A DNA stretch of 64,000 bases from Propionibacteriaceae bacterium (lineage in GTDB: Bacteria > Actinomycetota > Actinomycetes > Propionibacteriales > Propionibacteriaceae). The translations under genes were made by a program, and so were the position numbers. Positions 18,990 through 27,354 of this stretch are shown one piece after another (position 1 is the first letter of the stretch; every line of letters starts with the position of its first letter). The stretch spans positions 62,001 to 126,000 of the forward strand of contig JAIRYW010000030.1 in NCBI GenBank assembly GCA_031267645.1, given 5' to 3'. Under the pieces are notes generated by a model. It was given only the letters and a program-made list of their open reading frames with translations, had not been told where the DNA came from and searched no databases.

Positions 18990-19330
18990 CGGTCGACCTT
19001 AGCAGCGTTGGACATGGCTGCCTGGCAGCCGGAGCCGACCGGACAGCCCATCGCAGAGACCAAGGATCGGATCGCATGTCGAATATACGGATCGAGTCAC
19101 CCTGTTGGAGGCCGTCCTTTCGACGGGACTGTCGGCGATTCGTTCGACGATGCGCTTGCCGAGATAATGGACGGTTTCTACAAGACTGAACCGAGATATA
19201 GCACTGACGGCGCTGGAAGCAGTCCAACGGGTCGAGCTGGCCACTCTGAGATGGGTCGGTTGTTAGAAACCACCGGAGGCTCCCCACCAAGCTTGGGGCG
19301 CGCGCCTTGATGGAGGCAGAACAGGACTAC
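18990..19330 (+). mobile_element. IS3-family orfB remnant
   Basis: The plus strand encodes, in two frames, the C-terminal integrase region of an IS3-type OrfB: LAALDMAAWQPEPTGQP, GTVGDSFDDALAEIMDGFYK and ALEAVQRVELATLRWVG. The second motif is the usual region around the last catalytic acidic residue. A frameshift near 19195 and a stop near 19265 show it is dead. It lies next to an IS256 remnant, so the right border of the AT-rich polysaccharide core is a repeated insertion site. Confidence 0.6.
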
Positions 19331-19487
19331 CAGCATGCACACCAGACGACGCAGAGACGCGATCATTGAAGCGCCCTATCCAATCGCACCGCTCCGTCCG
19401 AATGGGCCGCGAAGGACTGGTTCGCGACCGAGTGGGAGACTGCATATATCAGAGGTCGTGCGCCTCTAAGAGCCCGCATGTGCTGAG

Positions 19488-19750
19488 TCCATGCTTTTTC
19501 TTGATTACGCCGTCGAGATTCGCCGGCTGATCCGCACGCCCGACGCCATCGAATCGATCGACGCCCGAGGCCGCAGCGTTCAAGTGTTTGTGTCTCGTTA
19601 CCAGATCGTCCGACCCCACCGGCGAAAGTCGGGCACCCCGGGTGACTAGGTGGAAGGCAACGCTGTACGCATTCGCGATCACCTTAACCGGAAGGTTCAA
19701 GAGTCATTCACTACTGAAAACCACCGGACCTCACACACCCTTTATTGCAT
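19488..19750 (+). mobile_element. IS256-family (Mutator-type) transposase C-terminal remnant
   Basis: FLDYAVEIRRLIRTPDAIES and ARGRSVQV match the IS256 signature FLDYP.EIRR.I.TTNAIES.NA. After a frame change near 19575 the end continues as SSDPTGESRAPRVTRWKAT and LYAFAITLTGRF. Only the C-terminal ~85 residues remain. It is a non-functional fragment just before the UDP-glucose dehydrogenase gene. Confidence 0.65.
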
Positions 19751-19837
19751 AGCCCTAACATGAGTGGATATTTAAGGCTTGTTGTATGAGACTCTCTGAG
19801 CGGCCCATACCCGCACGGCCACGCGGCAGCGTCAACA

Positions 19838-21256
19838 GTGACTATAATCCCCCCCGTGCGTATCTCCGTCATAGGCTGTGGTTATCTCGGCGCTGTCCAT
19901 GCCGCCAGCCTGGCCAAGCTCGGGCACCAGGTGATCGGTGTCGATGTCGATCCTGTCCGCTTGGCGGCCCTGGAAGCTGGCCGGGCGCCATTCTTCGAGC
20001 CCGGCTTCGACACCCTGCTGGCCGAGGTCTCGGCTACCGGACGGCTGAGGTTCACCGGGAGCATGGCCGAGATAGCCGACTGCGAGCTTCACTTCCTCTG
20101 CGTCGGCACACCACAGAAGCCCGGCTCCGGGGAAGCCGACCTGTCCTACGTCGATGCGGCCGTCAGGGCTCTGCGCGACATCCTGGCTAGCCCCGACATC
20201 GCCTCCGCCGTGGTGGCCGGGAAGTCGACCGTCCCGGTCGGCACCGCCGAACGGCTGGCTGACTTCTTCGCTGACAGCGGGGCTAACGTCGCCCTGGTCT
20301 GGAACCCGGAGTTCCTCCGAGAGGGCTTCGCGGTCCAAGACACCCTGGAACCGGACCGGATCGTCTACGGCCTCGCACCTGGCGAAGCCGGACGACGAGG
20401 AGCAGCGGCCTTGGACGAGGCCTACGCCCCCATCCTGCATCGCGGGACGCCCAAGATTGAGACTGACTGGGCCACCGCCGAACTGGTCAAAGTAGCCGCC
20501 AACTCCTTCCTTGCCACCAAGATCTCGTTCATCAACGCCATGTCCGAGGTCTGTGACGCGACCGGGGGCGACGTCCTGGCCCTGGCCCGGGCCATCGGGT
20601 TGGACGAGCGCATCGGCCCCAAGTTCCTACGGGCCGGAGTCGGATTCGGCGGCGGTTGCCTGCCCAAGGACATCCGTGCCTTCGCCGCCCGCGCCACCGC
20701 CCTGGGCGCCTCCGGCGTGGCTGCCCTTCTTACCCCGGTCGATGCCGTCAACCGCCGCGCCCGCGACCGTATGGTCGATCTGATCGCGGAGAGTGTGGGC
20801 TGGGTCGTTTCCCCAGGCTCGGTTGGCCAGAGCCAGTCGGCGGAAGGAAATCACCCGTCGGAGGCCGGGCTTCAGCCGGAGTCTAACCCGCCTCGCCTGG
20901 CCGTGTTGGGCGCCGCCTTCAAACCCGACAGCGACGACACCAGAGACTCACCCGCCCTGGACGTGGCCCGCCGCCTAGCTGCTCTGGGAGCCGACGTCCA
21001 CGTCTACGACCCAGCCGCCGGATCCATCGTTTCCCGACTGACCCCCGAACTGACCGTGGCCCAATCACTGTCCGAAGCCGCCGAAGGAGCCCAGGCGCTG
21101 ATCGTCTTGACTGAATGGCGTGAGTTCATCGACCTCGACCCCGACAGCGTCACCCCACTGGTGGCCCGCCGGGTCATGATCGACGGACGCTCCGCTCTGC
21201 CCGCCGCCCGCTGGCGCGACGCCGGCTGGGACTTCCGAGGACCAGGACGCCCCTGA
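19838..21256 (+). CDS. ugd: UDP-glucose 6-dehydrogenase
   Basis: A 472-residue enzyme oxidising UDP-glucose to UDP-glucuronate with two NAD+. The N-terminal Rossmann motif is ISVIGCGYLGAVHAASL and the catalytic cysteine is C274 in GVGFGGGCLPKDIRAF. The central dimerisation helix and the C-terminal UDP-binding domain (LGAAFKPDSDDTRDSPALD) are present. A low-complexity stretch of about 28 residues (326-353, rich in S, Q, E and P) is inserted just before the C-terminal domain, at the usual linker; most family members lack it. GTG 19838 or the in-frame GTG 19856 may be used. With the decarboxylase at 2827 it would supply UDP-xylose. Composition is high-GC, unlike the core it borders. Confidence 0.9.
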   Translation: MTIIPPVRISVIGCGYLGAVHAASLAKLGHQVIGVDVDPVRLAALEAGRAPFFEPGFDTLLAEVSATGRLRFTGSMAEIADCELHFLCVGTPQKPGSGEADLSYVDAAVRALRDILASPDIASAVVAGKSTVPVGTAERLADFFADSGANVALVWNPEFLREGFAVQDTLEPDRIVYGLAPGEAGRRGAAALDEAYAPILHRGTPKIETDWATAELVKVAANSFLATKISFINAMSEVCDATGGDVLALARAIGLDERIGPKFLRAGVGFGGGCLPKDIRAFAARATALGASGVAALLTPVDAVNRRARDRMVDLIAESVGWVVSPGSVGQSQSAEGNHPSEAGLQPESNPPRLAVLGAAFKPDSDDTRDSPALDVARRLAALGADVHVYDPAAGSIVSRLTPELTVAQSLSEAAEGAQALIVLTEWREFIDLDPDSVTPLVARRVMIDGRSALPAARWRDAGWDFRGPGRP

Positions 21257-21381
21257 ACCCCACCCAGCCGAACTATCGCCGCTGCTGGAACGCCTCGTGG
21301 GCGACTTGGGATCCGCGATGACCAGCGTCCGCTGAAGCCTTCGTCTCGATGTTGCCGCGAGACCTCGTCCTGCCTGCTCAC

Positions 21382-21411
21382 CATCGCCGTACGTCCCATC
21401 GCCGTACGTCC
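21382..21411. repeat. Two tandem copies of a 15-base unit
   Basis: CATCGCCGTACGTCC is present twice without spacing, downstream of the ugd stop. Each unit contains the palindrome GTAC core. It could be a small replication slip; no function is evident. Confidence 0.6.
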
Positions 21412-21451
21412 CGATCATGGCAGCCGCAGGCAGATCTAAAACGGGACCCCG

Positions 21452-22440
21452 TCAGACCACCCCCCGACGACCGACCACAGATCGAGAACGCGCTATCCCC
21501 AACACCAACCAACCCGAACCGACCAAACCCAACCACACCAACCAACCAGGCGCGGTGGAACCAGCCGCCGGCAAACCACCCGCCGAAGGCGTCCGAGCGA
21601 CCACCAACTCGATCGGACCGCTCACCCCGCCCACGAAATCGGCCGTGAACGCATAGGACCCGTCCGGCAAACCAGCCAAAACTTCTCCCCCAGCACTATC
21701 CGGGTGCCAGACGACACCGCATATGAATCCCCAGGCACCATCTGGCCGTCCAAAGCCAAACCGGTGAACGAAGCACTATCCGCCTCCACCACCGCCACCG
21801 CATCACCCGAACCGGCCCAAACCCCGAACGAAGCCGTCACCGAGAAAACCACCGTCGCCGAAGACGGCGTGAAATCGGCCGTCAAAACCACCTCCGCCGC
21901 CGGCATGGTGAAAGTGGTCGTCGCACTGGACGGATCAGCCAACCCGCCCCCGCTGGAAGACTTCCAACCCGCGAAATCGAAACCATCGCCCGGCACAGCC
22001 ACCACCTCGACCACAGCGCCGACCTCGACCGTCCGAGACCGATGCGGCTCAGGCACATCGCCACCCGACCCAGCCTCCAGCGTCAAAAGGAACGAACCAC
22101 CCGACGGAACCTCGACCCAGACCAACTCGACATATCCGTAATCCGAAGACGGCACGAACGGATGATCCGGCTCCCCCGGGCCGTACTACACGTAATTCCC
22201 CGCCGGAGCAGACGACCCCACATTCGTCTTGTACTCATACGCCGCCATCTCCACAACGACGGAAGCACCACGGACCGCTGTCGCACTTGACGCGACCACT
22301 GTGCCGCCCCCGATCACGACCGAGCCACCGGAAGCCATGAGTGGCCACCGATCCCCGGGCTAGCCCCACCGCCGGTCGCCGTCACAACCCCGCCATTGAC
22401 CACGACCGAACTGTCAGCGCCCCGCTACCAAACCCTGACA
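21452..22440 (-). pseudogene. Decayed surface protein: beta-helix end, InlB-type repeat, C-terminal membrane anchor
   Basis: Reading the minus strand from about 22440: a glycine-rich beta-helix repeat (SSVVVNGGVVTATGGG), then VEMAAYEYKTNVGSSAPAG, which matches the C-terminus of the intact gene at 22647-23909. A TAG at 22186-22188 interrupts it. Then comes an InlB/Flg_new-type repeat (FDFAGWKSSSGGGLADPSSA and MPAAEVVLTADF) and, after a frameshift at a short T run near 21681, LAGLPDGSYAFTADFVGG and a final hydrophobic helix (GWLVWLGLVGSGWLVLGIAR) with basic tail. Originally it was a membrane- or wall-anchored surface protein. It shows what the intact paralogue lacks. Confidence 0.7.
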
Positions 22441-22646
22441 CCCAATCGCAATCAACAATCTGCTCCGGCCCGGCCCGCCGTAGCCGTCCCTCCGCTCGAC
22501 GCCGACCCGGCCTGAGACGACTATCCGAGCGGGTGTAATTTGTTGGCCATGCCCGAAACATCGGCACGCGGAACAGCCGGCCCCTGGCCGATCCGCGCGC
22601 AGTGTCCGCTTCGATGAAGACCTTCCACCAGGACCGAGGGAGCCCC

Positions 22647-23909
22647 ATGACCGAGAGCACACCCACCCAATCGACCAACGTCCCTTACCTCGATGAACAC
22701 GGCAAACCACAAACCGCTAAGAACGTCACCGTATTGAACGGCTCAAGCACCCTGTTAGACGAAAGCCAGGGCGGATGGTACGTAGCCATTGGCGTATTCA
22801 CAATCCCCAACCGAATCAAAGTCAAAGGCAACGTCCACCTGATCCTGAGCGACTACGCCCGCCTACTCGCCCAGCAAGGCATCACCGTGATCGCCCACTA
22901 CGGCGCCGCGTCCGACAGTCTGACCATCTACGCCCAATCCACCGGCCTCGTGATGGGAACCCTGGAAGCGAACGGAGACATGGGCCATGGAGACAAGGAC
23001 CGCTGGGCCGCCGGGATCGGCGGCATCATCAACGAAGACGGGGGCGGCAACCAGAGTGGGAAGATCACGATCAACGGCGGAAAAGTGACCGTCGTTGGAG
23101 GTCATTTCGGAGCCGGCATCGGCGGCGTCTACAGCGGTAGCGGCGGAGAGATCACGATCAACAATGGAATTGTCACCGCCACCGGCGGCACACTGGCTTC
23201 CGGCATCGGCGGCGGTCATCTCGGCGACGGCGGAACGATCGTGATCAACGGCGGCACGATCAACACCACCGGCGACTACAACGGAGCCGGGATCGGGGCC
23301 GGTCGACAAAACTCCGGCGGGAATGTCACCATCACCGGCGGAACAGTGAACGCCACCGGCGGTCACCAAGCCGCCGGCATCGGCGGCGGCCAGTTCGGCG
23401 CAAACGGCGGCACGCTCGTCATCACCGGAGGGACCATCACCGCCGCCGGCGGCGACTTCGGAGCTGGAATCGGCGGCGGAGTGGCCTACGAAGACGGACA
23501 AGGCATCGGTGCGAAAGTCACAATCAGCGGTGGAACCGTCACAGCCACCGGCGGCAAAGAAGCCGCCGGCATCGGCGGAGGCTCCAAAGGCCCCGGCGGA
23601 ACCACCACCATCACCGGCGGCACCGTCACAGCCAGAAGCACCAGTGGCGGCACCGGAATCGGCGCCGGCTTCCACGCCTTCGGCGGCGAGACCACCATCG
23701 CCGGCGGAAACGTCATAGCCTCAGGCAATTGGGCCGCCATCCTGAGCGACGCCGCCGCCCTGACCATGAAAGCCTACAAATACAAGACGAACACTGAACC
23801 GCGCGTTCCGCCCGGGGACTACACCTATTACCACGCCGGTGGCACAGACAAACCGCTAGTGCTGTCTCCCTACTACAGATACACCGAAGTGGCCCAAATC
23901 ACGGACTAG
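22647..23909 (+). CDS. Glycine-rich right-handed beta-helix repeat protein
   Basis: A 420-residue protein. After an N-terminal domain (VPYLDEHGKPQTAKNVTVL, GGWYVAIGVFTIPNRIKVKG, DSLTIYAQSTGLVMGTL) there are about nine repeats of 30-35 residues built on ITGGTVTATGG and AAGIGGG, typical of parallel beta-helices in adhesin-like or carbohydrate-binding surface proteins. It ends with YKYKTNTEPRVPPGDYTYYH. There is no signal peptide, no LPXTG and no C-terminal membrane helix, although related proteins usually have them. Either it is a truncated copy or it is not exported. ATG 22647 is used because GGGAG precedes it; an earlier in-frame start at 22602 would still give no signal peptide. Confidence 0.75.
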   Translation: MTESTPTQSTNVPYLDEHGKPQTAKNVTVLNGSSTLLDESQGGWYVAIGVFTIPNRIKVKGNVHLILSDYARLLAQQGITVIAHYGAASDSLTIYAQSTGLVMGTLEANGDMGHGDKDRWAAGIGGIINEDGGGNQSGKITINGGKVTVVGGHFGAGIGGVYSGSGGEITINNGIVTATGGTLASGIGGGHLGDGGTIVINGGTINTTGDYNGAGIGAGRQNSGGNVTITGGTVNATGGHQAAGIGGGQFGANGGTLVITGGTITAAGGDFGAGIGGGVAYEDGQGIGAKVTISGGTVTATGGKEAAGIGGGSKGPGGTTTITGGTVTARSTSGGTGIGAGFHAFGGETTIAGGNVIASGNWAAILSDAAALTMKAYKYKTNTEPRVPPGDYTYYHAGGTDKPLVLSPYYRYTEVAQITD

Positions 23910-24148
23910 AACCGACCACCGACACCGGCCAGATGACAGTCAGCCAGCCTGCCGGTCGACGATCAGGTTCCGTCCAGCCGACGCCAGGCACTGGCGGGAA
24001 TCGTCGAACTGCTGTCCGCTGAGTCCGTCACCGTCCCCGACATCCGCCAGGGCCTGGCCGTGTTCGTCGACGCGCTGTTGGCCAGGCCCCTCGGTGATGT
24101 GGAGTGCCGCCTCTCTCCCTGGTCTGGTCCACTAGTTTGGTCTGGTGA

Positions 24149-24376
24149 CTATCCAAGCCAACATCCAAGAGGCCAAGGGCTATTTATCGCGAGCAAGGTG
24201 GCGAAGTCGCTGTCTGCGGAGATGACTACCGCGCCGGTCTCTGCCGCGAAGGCCGAAATGTCGCCGTCTGATGCGCTGACCAGCCCGACGTCGCGCACAT
24301 GGACGGCACCGAAACCGGCTGCGTTGAGAGCGGCTGAGACAGTCGGCGACAGATTCGCGTCGACCAGATACCTCAT
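24149..24376 (-). CDS. DUF5615 PIN-like toxin, shortened
   Basis: A 75-residue frame. It has the family start MRYLVDANLSPTVSAALNAA and continues through AVVISADSDFATLLAIN, then stops after eleven unrelated residues, whereas complete DUF5615 proteins run to about 115. The D6 and D55 acidic residues remain but the C-terminal strand and helix are lost, so activity is doubtful. The start overlaps the antitoxin stop by 4 bases. The break lies at almost the same position as in the copy at 2313. Confidence 0.7.
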   Translation of the reverse strand: MRYLVDANLSPTVSAALNAAGFGAVHVRDVGLVSASDGDISAFAAETGAVVISADSDFATLLAINSPWPLGCWLG

Positions 24377-24597
24377 GCCGCTACGAACGGAAGCTCGCGC
24401 TGCACGCTGTCAGCGGCGAACGCCAACACAGCGAGAATGTCGTCACGCTCGAGATACGGATAGTCCTCGAGCACCTGCTCGACCGAGCGACCCGCGGCGA
24501 GCTGCCCCAACACCGCCGTCACCGTCACCCGCGTGTCACGCACGGTCGGAGCCCCAGCCATCCGCGACGGGTCGATAGAGATGCGGTCGATCACCAC
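24373..24597 (-). CDS. DUF433 antitoxin
   Basis: A complete 74-residue DUF433 protein: DRISIDPSRMAGAPTVRDTR, VTVTAVLGQLAAGRSVEQVL, then EDYPYLERDDILAVLAFAAD. The middle is a helix-turn-helix-like unit and the family is the usual antitoxin partner of DUF5615 toxins. It starts with GTG. It provides the intact reference for the broken copy at 2167-2316. The toxin downstream is shortened, so this antitoxin may be an orphan that still binds its own promoter. Confidence 0.82.
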   Translation of the reverse strand: MVIDRISIDPSRMAGAPTVRDTRVTVTAVLGQLAAGRSVEQVLEDYPYLERDDILAVLAFAADSVQRELPFVAA

Positions 24598-24654
24598 GGA
24601 CGTAGTCTAGGCGCGCCGACGTCCCCTGCCCAGATCCTGCCGGCGCCCATGGCG

Positions 24655-25110
24655 TCACAACTCCCACCCAAGCGGACGCGCCCCCAACTCGGTCAAGACC
24701 AGACCGGCGGGGACACCCACGAGGAGGTCCCCGCCAGGGAGTGAACCGTCACCGCCCATGCCCCCGGCACGTCGAACACGATGGAGCCATCGCCAATATT
24801 TATCACCCCATGTGTGGCTCTCATGCTCAAGTGGCCACCAGTGATGACGATGTCGCTGGGACGGCCGGACTGACCGTAGAACCCGACCTGACTCGTCACA
24901 GCGATGTCGCCGCCGTTGATCCTGATCGTCCCGGCGCCACCGCCCTCGCCGCCGCCGAACCCACCACTGGACAGAAAGCGGCCACCACCGCTAAACCGTA
25001 GCCAGACCGAACTTGACCGTCCGATTGCCCACAAACGCAACAACCATACCCCCGGAGGTACACCATCAAAGATGGTCCGTCCTCAACGCCCCCTAGCTGT
25101 CCCTGTCGGT
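24655..25110 (-). pseudogene. Beta-helix surface protein remnant
   Basis: The minus strand encodes GGGEGGGAGTIRINGGDIAV, VGFYGQSGRPSDIVITGG and INIGDGSIVFDVPGAWAV, the same repeat family as the gene at 22647-23909. A frameshift near the end moves reading into LPGGDLLVGVPAGLVL. No start, signal peptide or anchor can be joined. A third copy of the family, inactive. Confidence 0.55.
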
Positions 25111-25131
25111 CCAACTCGGCGGCGTCGAGCG

Positions 25132-25863
25132 TCAGGCGGTGAGGATGCGAAGGGTGTCATGCCCCGCTCGCCCGAGGGCGTCGGGCAACGCCACCCAGGC
25201 CGGGTGATATGGATCCGCCAATGCCTTCGTCAGACTGAGCAGACGCTTTCGGTCGGAGCCGCGCATGCGCCCACGGTCGTTGGCATGGTCGGTGACGAGA
25301 GCCGCCAACAGGGCGGCGTCCCCCAGGTGTCGGCCACTGTCTCTGGTGTCAGCTACGGCGGCAGCCGCTTTCAACACCAGGCCGCCGAGCAGATCAGTCG
25401 TAGTCAAAGCTCCCACTCCATGATTGGTTCTATACCCGACTGACATTGTTCGAGCTAGCGCCTGGGCGCCACCGTCTATGGACATCACCGGGCGACGTGT
25501 CACACGAGGGATCGCGTGTCCGGGCAGATGGTCGGCAACGAGCACATCGACCACGTCATGGCCTCGGCGGGTCCGATGGAACGGAGCTCCGGGCCAACCT
25601 GGCTCTTCAGCTTTGAATCCGATGTTCCGCAGCGACGCGACCACCGCCTGAGCTGATCCCCTTCGCACGACTGTGTCGATAAGCATGTCCACGTCAGTGG
25701 TCACACGCGGCGGCTCCAGTCCCGCCAGCAGGGCGTGGACTTGCACCATCAAGCCACCTACTAATACCCAGGAACCCACCGGGGTGGCCTGGGCGACCTC
25801 GAACAGAACAGGCCAAGGCGGCGCCCAACCCCCGGCCGGTGGAGACAGCACGGGAACAGTCAC
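25132..25863 (-). CDS. AbiEii-like nucleotidyltransferase toxin
   Basis: A 243-residue protein. The segment VGSWVLVGGLMVQVHALLAG followed by RVTTDVDMLID is the GG...DxD nucleotidyltransferase core of the AbiEii/MNT superfamily. The C-terminal part is helical (LGDAALLAALVTDHANDRGR). Family members transfer nucleotides to tRNA or protein and act as toxins in abortive-infection TA modules. The gene overlaps the upstream HTH gene by 4 bases (ATGA), as expected for a coupled pair. The precise target cannot be inferred. Confidence 0.75.
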   Translation of the reverse strand: MTVPVLSPPAGGWAPPWPVLFEVAQATPVGSWVLVGGLMVQVHALLAGLEPPRVTTDVDMLIDTVVRRGSAQAVVASLRNIGFKAEEPGWPGAPFHRTRRGHDVVDVLVADHLPGHAIPRVTRRPVMSIDGGAQALARTMSVGYRTNHGVGALTTTDLLGGLVLKAAAAVADTRDSGRHLGDAALLAALVTDHANDRGRMRGSDRKRLLSLTKALADPYHPAWVALPDALGRAGHDTLRILTA

Positions 25864-26522
25864 GCCAGCATCTCCTCCAACCGGTCGCGCCCCAGGGAGC
25901 GCTGCCTGGGATCAGACGACTCAGCCAGGTCGACTCCGACCACGGCCGCTGGCATCGCGCCCGTCCAAGCGACGACCGGAGCGAAATCAGTGACCCTTAG
26001 AGTCACATTCCCTTTGGGGTCGCCGATCAGGAAGAACTCGGACACCAACTCCGCCCGCTCTGTGGATGTGCAATATCCCTCTACTGCGTTCGTGGCCGCC
26101 ATCAGACCGCCTTCCGGACCGATCGCGTCACCACCGGTCAGCCTGACCCGCCGCCGCAGCCCGTCCAAAAACGAGTCGCTGGCCCGGCACCGAAACACCT
26201 CTGCGCGCTGCCGACAAGACCACATCAGAGCGTCGACGGGGGACTCGGCCAGCCGTCGGGCCAGCCGTCGGCGCCCTTGGGCGTCAAGCCAGCTGGCTTC
26301 CAGCCCGGACAGACTCCACAACGCCGCCCAGGCCGTCTCGACCGCCCAAGGCCGGCCCGGCGCACGCCGAGCCAGACGGGAATCGGTCACTTGAGAAGCG
26401 TCGACCATGAACGCTCGCCCCACTGTGCGGCTGCGCATGATCCGTCCGGACGCGACCATCCGCTGCACTTGACGCTGCGAGATCCCCAGCCGCGCCGCGA
26501 TCTCGACCGTCGTCATTTCCAT
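25860..26522 (-). CDS. HTH antitoxin-like partner of the AbiEii-type toxin
   Basis: A 220-residue protein. Residues 1-45 (MTTVEIAARLGISQRQVQRM, then VASGRIMRSRTVGRAFMVDA) are an excisionase/MerR-like winged helix-turn-helix. The rest, including AAVVGVDLAESSDPRQRSLG at the C-terminus, is an unassigned domain that probably contacts the toxin. It is transcribed first and overlaps the toxin gene. ATG 26522 lies inside a palindrome that also includes a -10-like TAATAT, so transcription is likely leaderless and autoregulated. Confidence 0.72.
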   Translation of the reverse strand: MEMTTVEIAARLGISQRQVQRMVASGRIMRSRTVGRAFMVDASQVTDSRLARRAPGRPWAVETAWAALWSLSGLEASWLDAQGRRRLARRLAESPVDALMWSCRQRAEVFRCRASDSFLDGLRRRVRLTGGDAIGPEGGLMAATNAVEGYCTSTERAELVSEFFLIGDPKGNVTLRVTDFAPVVAWTGAMPAAVVGVDLAESSDPRQRSLGRDRLEEMLA

Positions 26523-26540
26523 GCGTCAATATTAGACGCA
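26522..26540 (-). promoter_or_regulatory. Operator palindrome overlapping promoter and start codon of the AbiE-like pair
   Basis: TGCGTC-N7-GACGCA is a perfect 6-base inverted repeat. On the minus strand it contains TAATAT as a probable -10 and touches the ATG itself. With so little room for a leader, the transcript should be leaderless. The HTH protein encoded here is the obvious ligand. Confidence 0.55.
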
Positions 26541-27250
26541 CGAGCGACCCAATATGCTAATCCAGGGTCTGGAGACCCCTAGCTGTCTCACACGGCTCGG
26601 CAGCCACGGAACCGTCGCGCCCGGGCCAGCACCAGCCCGCCAGAGCCGATCAAACCCAAAGCCACCCACACCAACCACACCGAAGTCGATGGTGATGTCG
26701 CTCCTATCAACGCCACCAGGCATGGAACCGATCCCCACCTGACCTCTGACGGTGACGATGCCACCGTTGATCGTGATGACACCACCACCGATCCCAACCC
26801 CCTCAAAACCACCTTCAGCGTCCACCCTGCCGCCATTGATCGTGACCCTCATGTTCCGAGCGTCCGCACCGACGCCGCCGATCCCCGCGTTGGAGTTGCC
26901 ACCGGTCGCGCTCACCACCCCACCATTGATCACGACCGCCCCCACGCCGCCGATCCCCGCGATGTTGTTACGCCCAGACGGCTCGGAGAAGCCGTACGCC
27001 TGCATGGCCCCCATCTCGGATCCCACCGACTGGGCGTAAACCGTCAGACTGCCCGAGGCCCACCCCGAATTTGACCGCCCGACTCCCCATAGACGCACTG
27101 TCACACCCCCGTAGGTAGACCATCTGAAACCGCTCGTCACATCGGCGCCGGGCTGGCCCAGCTGGCCCGCCAACGAAAGGCCAAGTTGGCCCCTTCGACC
27201 AAGGCGCCGCCGCCCCGCACCGTGACGTGGCCTGGCTCATCCCCGACCGA
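26541..27250 (-). pseudogene. Beta-helix surface protein remnant with possible C-terminal helix
   Basis: Minus-strand reading gives SGSLTVYAQSVGSEMGAMQA, NNIAGIGGVGAVVINGGVVS, ATGGNSNAGIGGVGAD, MRVTINGGRVDAEGGFEGVG, then a C-terminal segment. In another frame near 26640 a hydrophobic stretch VWLVWVALGLIGSGGLVLAR appears, resembling the membrane anchor of the copy at 21452. Upstream of 27173 the frame changes (VTVRGGGALVEGANLAFRWR). It is a fourth family member, broken by frameshifts. The unrelated AbiE-like promoter abuts it. Confidence 0.6.
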
Positions 27251-27321
27251 CTGGTCGACCCCGCCCGCTGAGAGCCTGTCGTCGCGCCGTCGGCGCCGCC
27301 CTCAACACTTAACAGATATTA

Positions 27322-27354
27322 GACGTATGATACGTCGTATGTATGATATGTCAT
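27322..27354 (+). promoter_or_regulatory. Two adjacent palindromes over the promoter and start of the DUF234 ATPase
   Basis: GACGTATGATACGTC (27322-27336; arms GACGTA/TACGTC) contains a perfect -10-like TATGAT. ATGATATGTCAT (27343-27354; arms ATGA/TCAT) begins with the first possible ATG. No ribosome binding site is present, which suggests a leaderless transcript. The AT-rich block stands out from GC-rich neighbours. Which regulator binds is unknown. Confidence 0.45.

Noticed and set aside
22863..23675. 270-codon minus-strand frame across the beta-helix gene
   Set aside because: Repetitive Ala/Gly/Asp shadow of the glycine-rich repeats.
23000..23700. Regularly spaced similar DNA segments that could suggest a CRISPR array
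   Set aside because: The periodicity is that of coding repeats in an open frame; the units diverge and there are no constant direct repeats with unique spacers.
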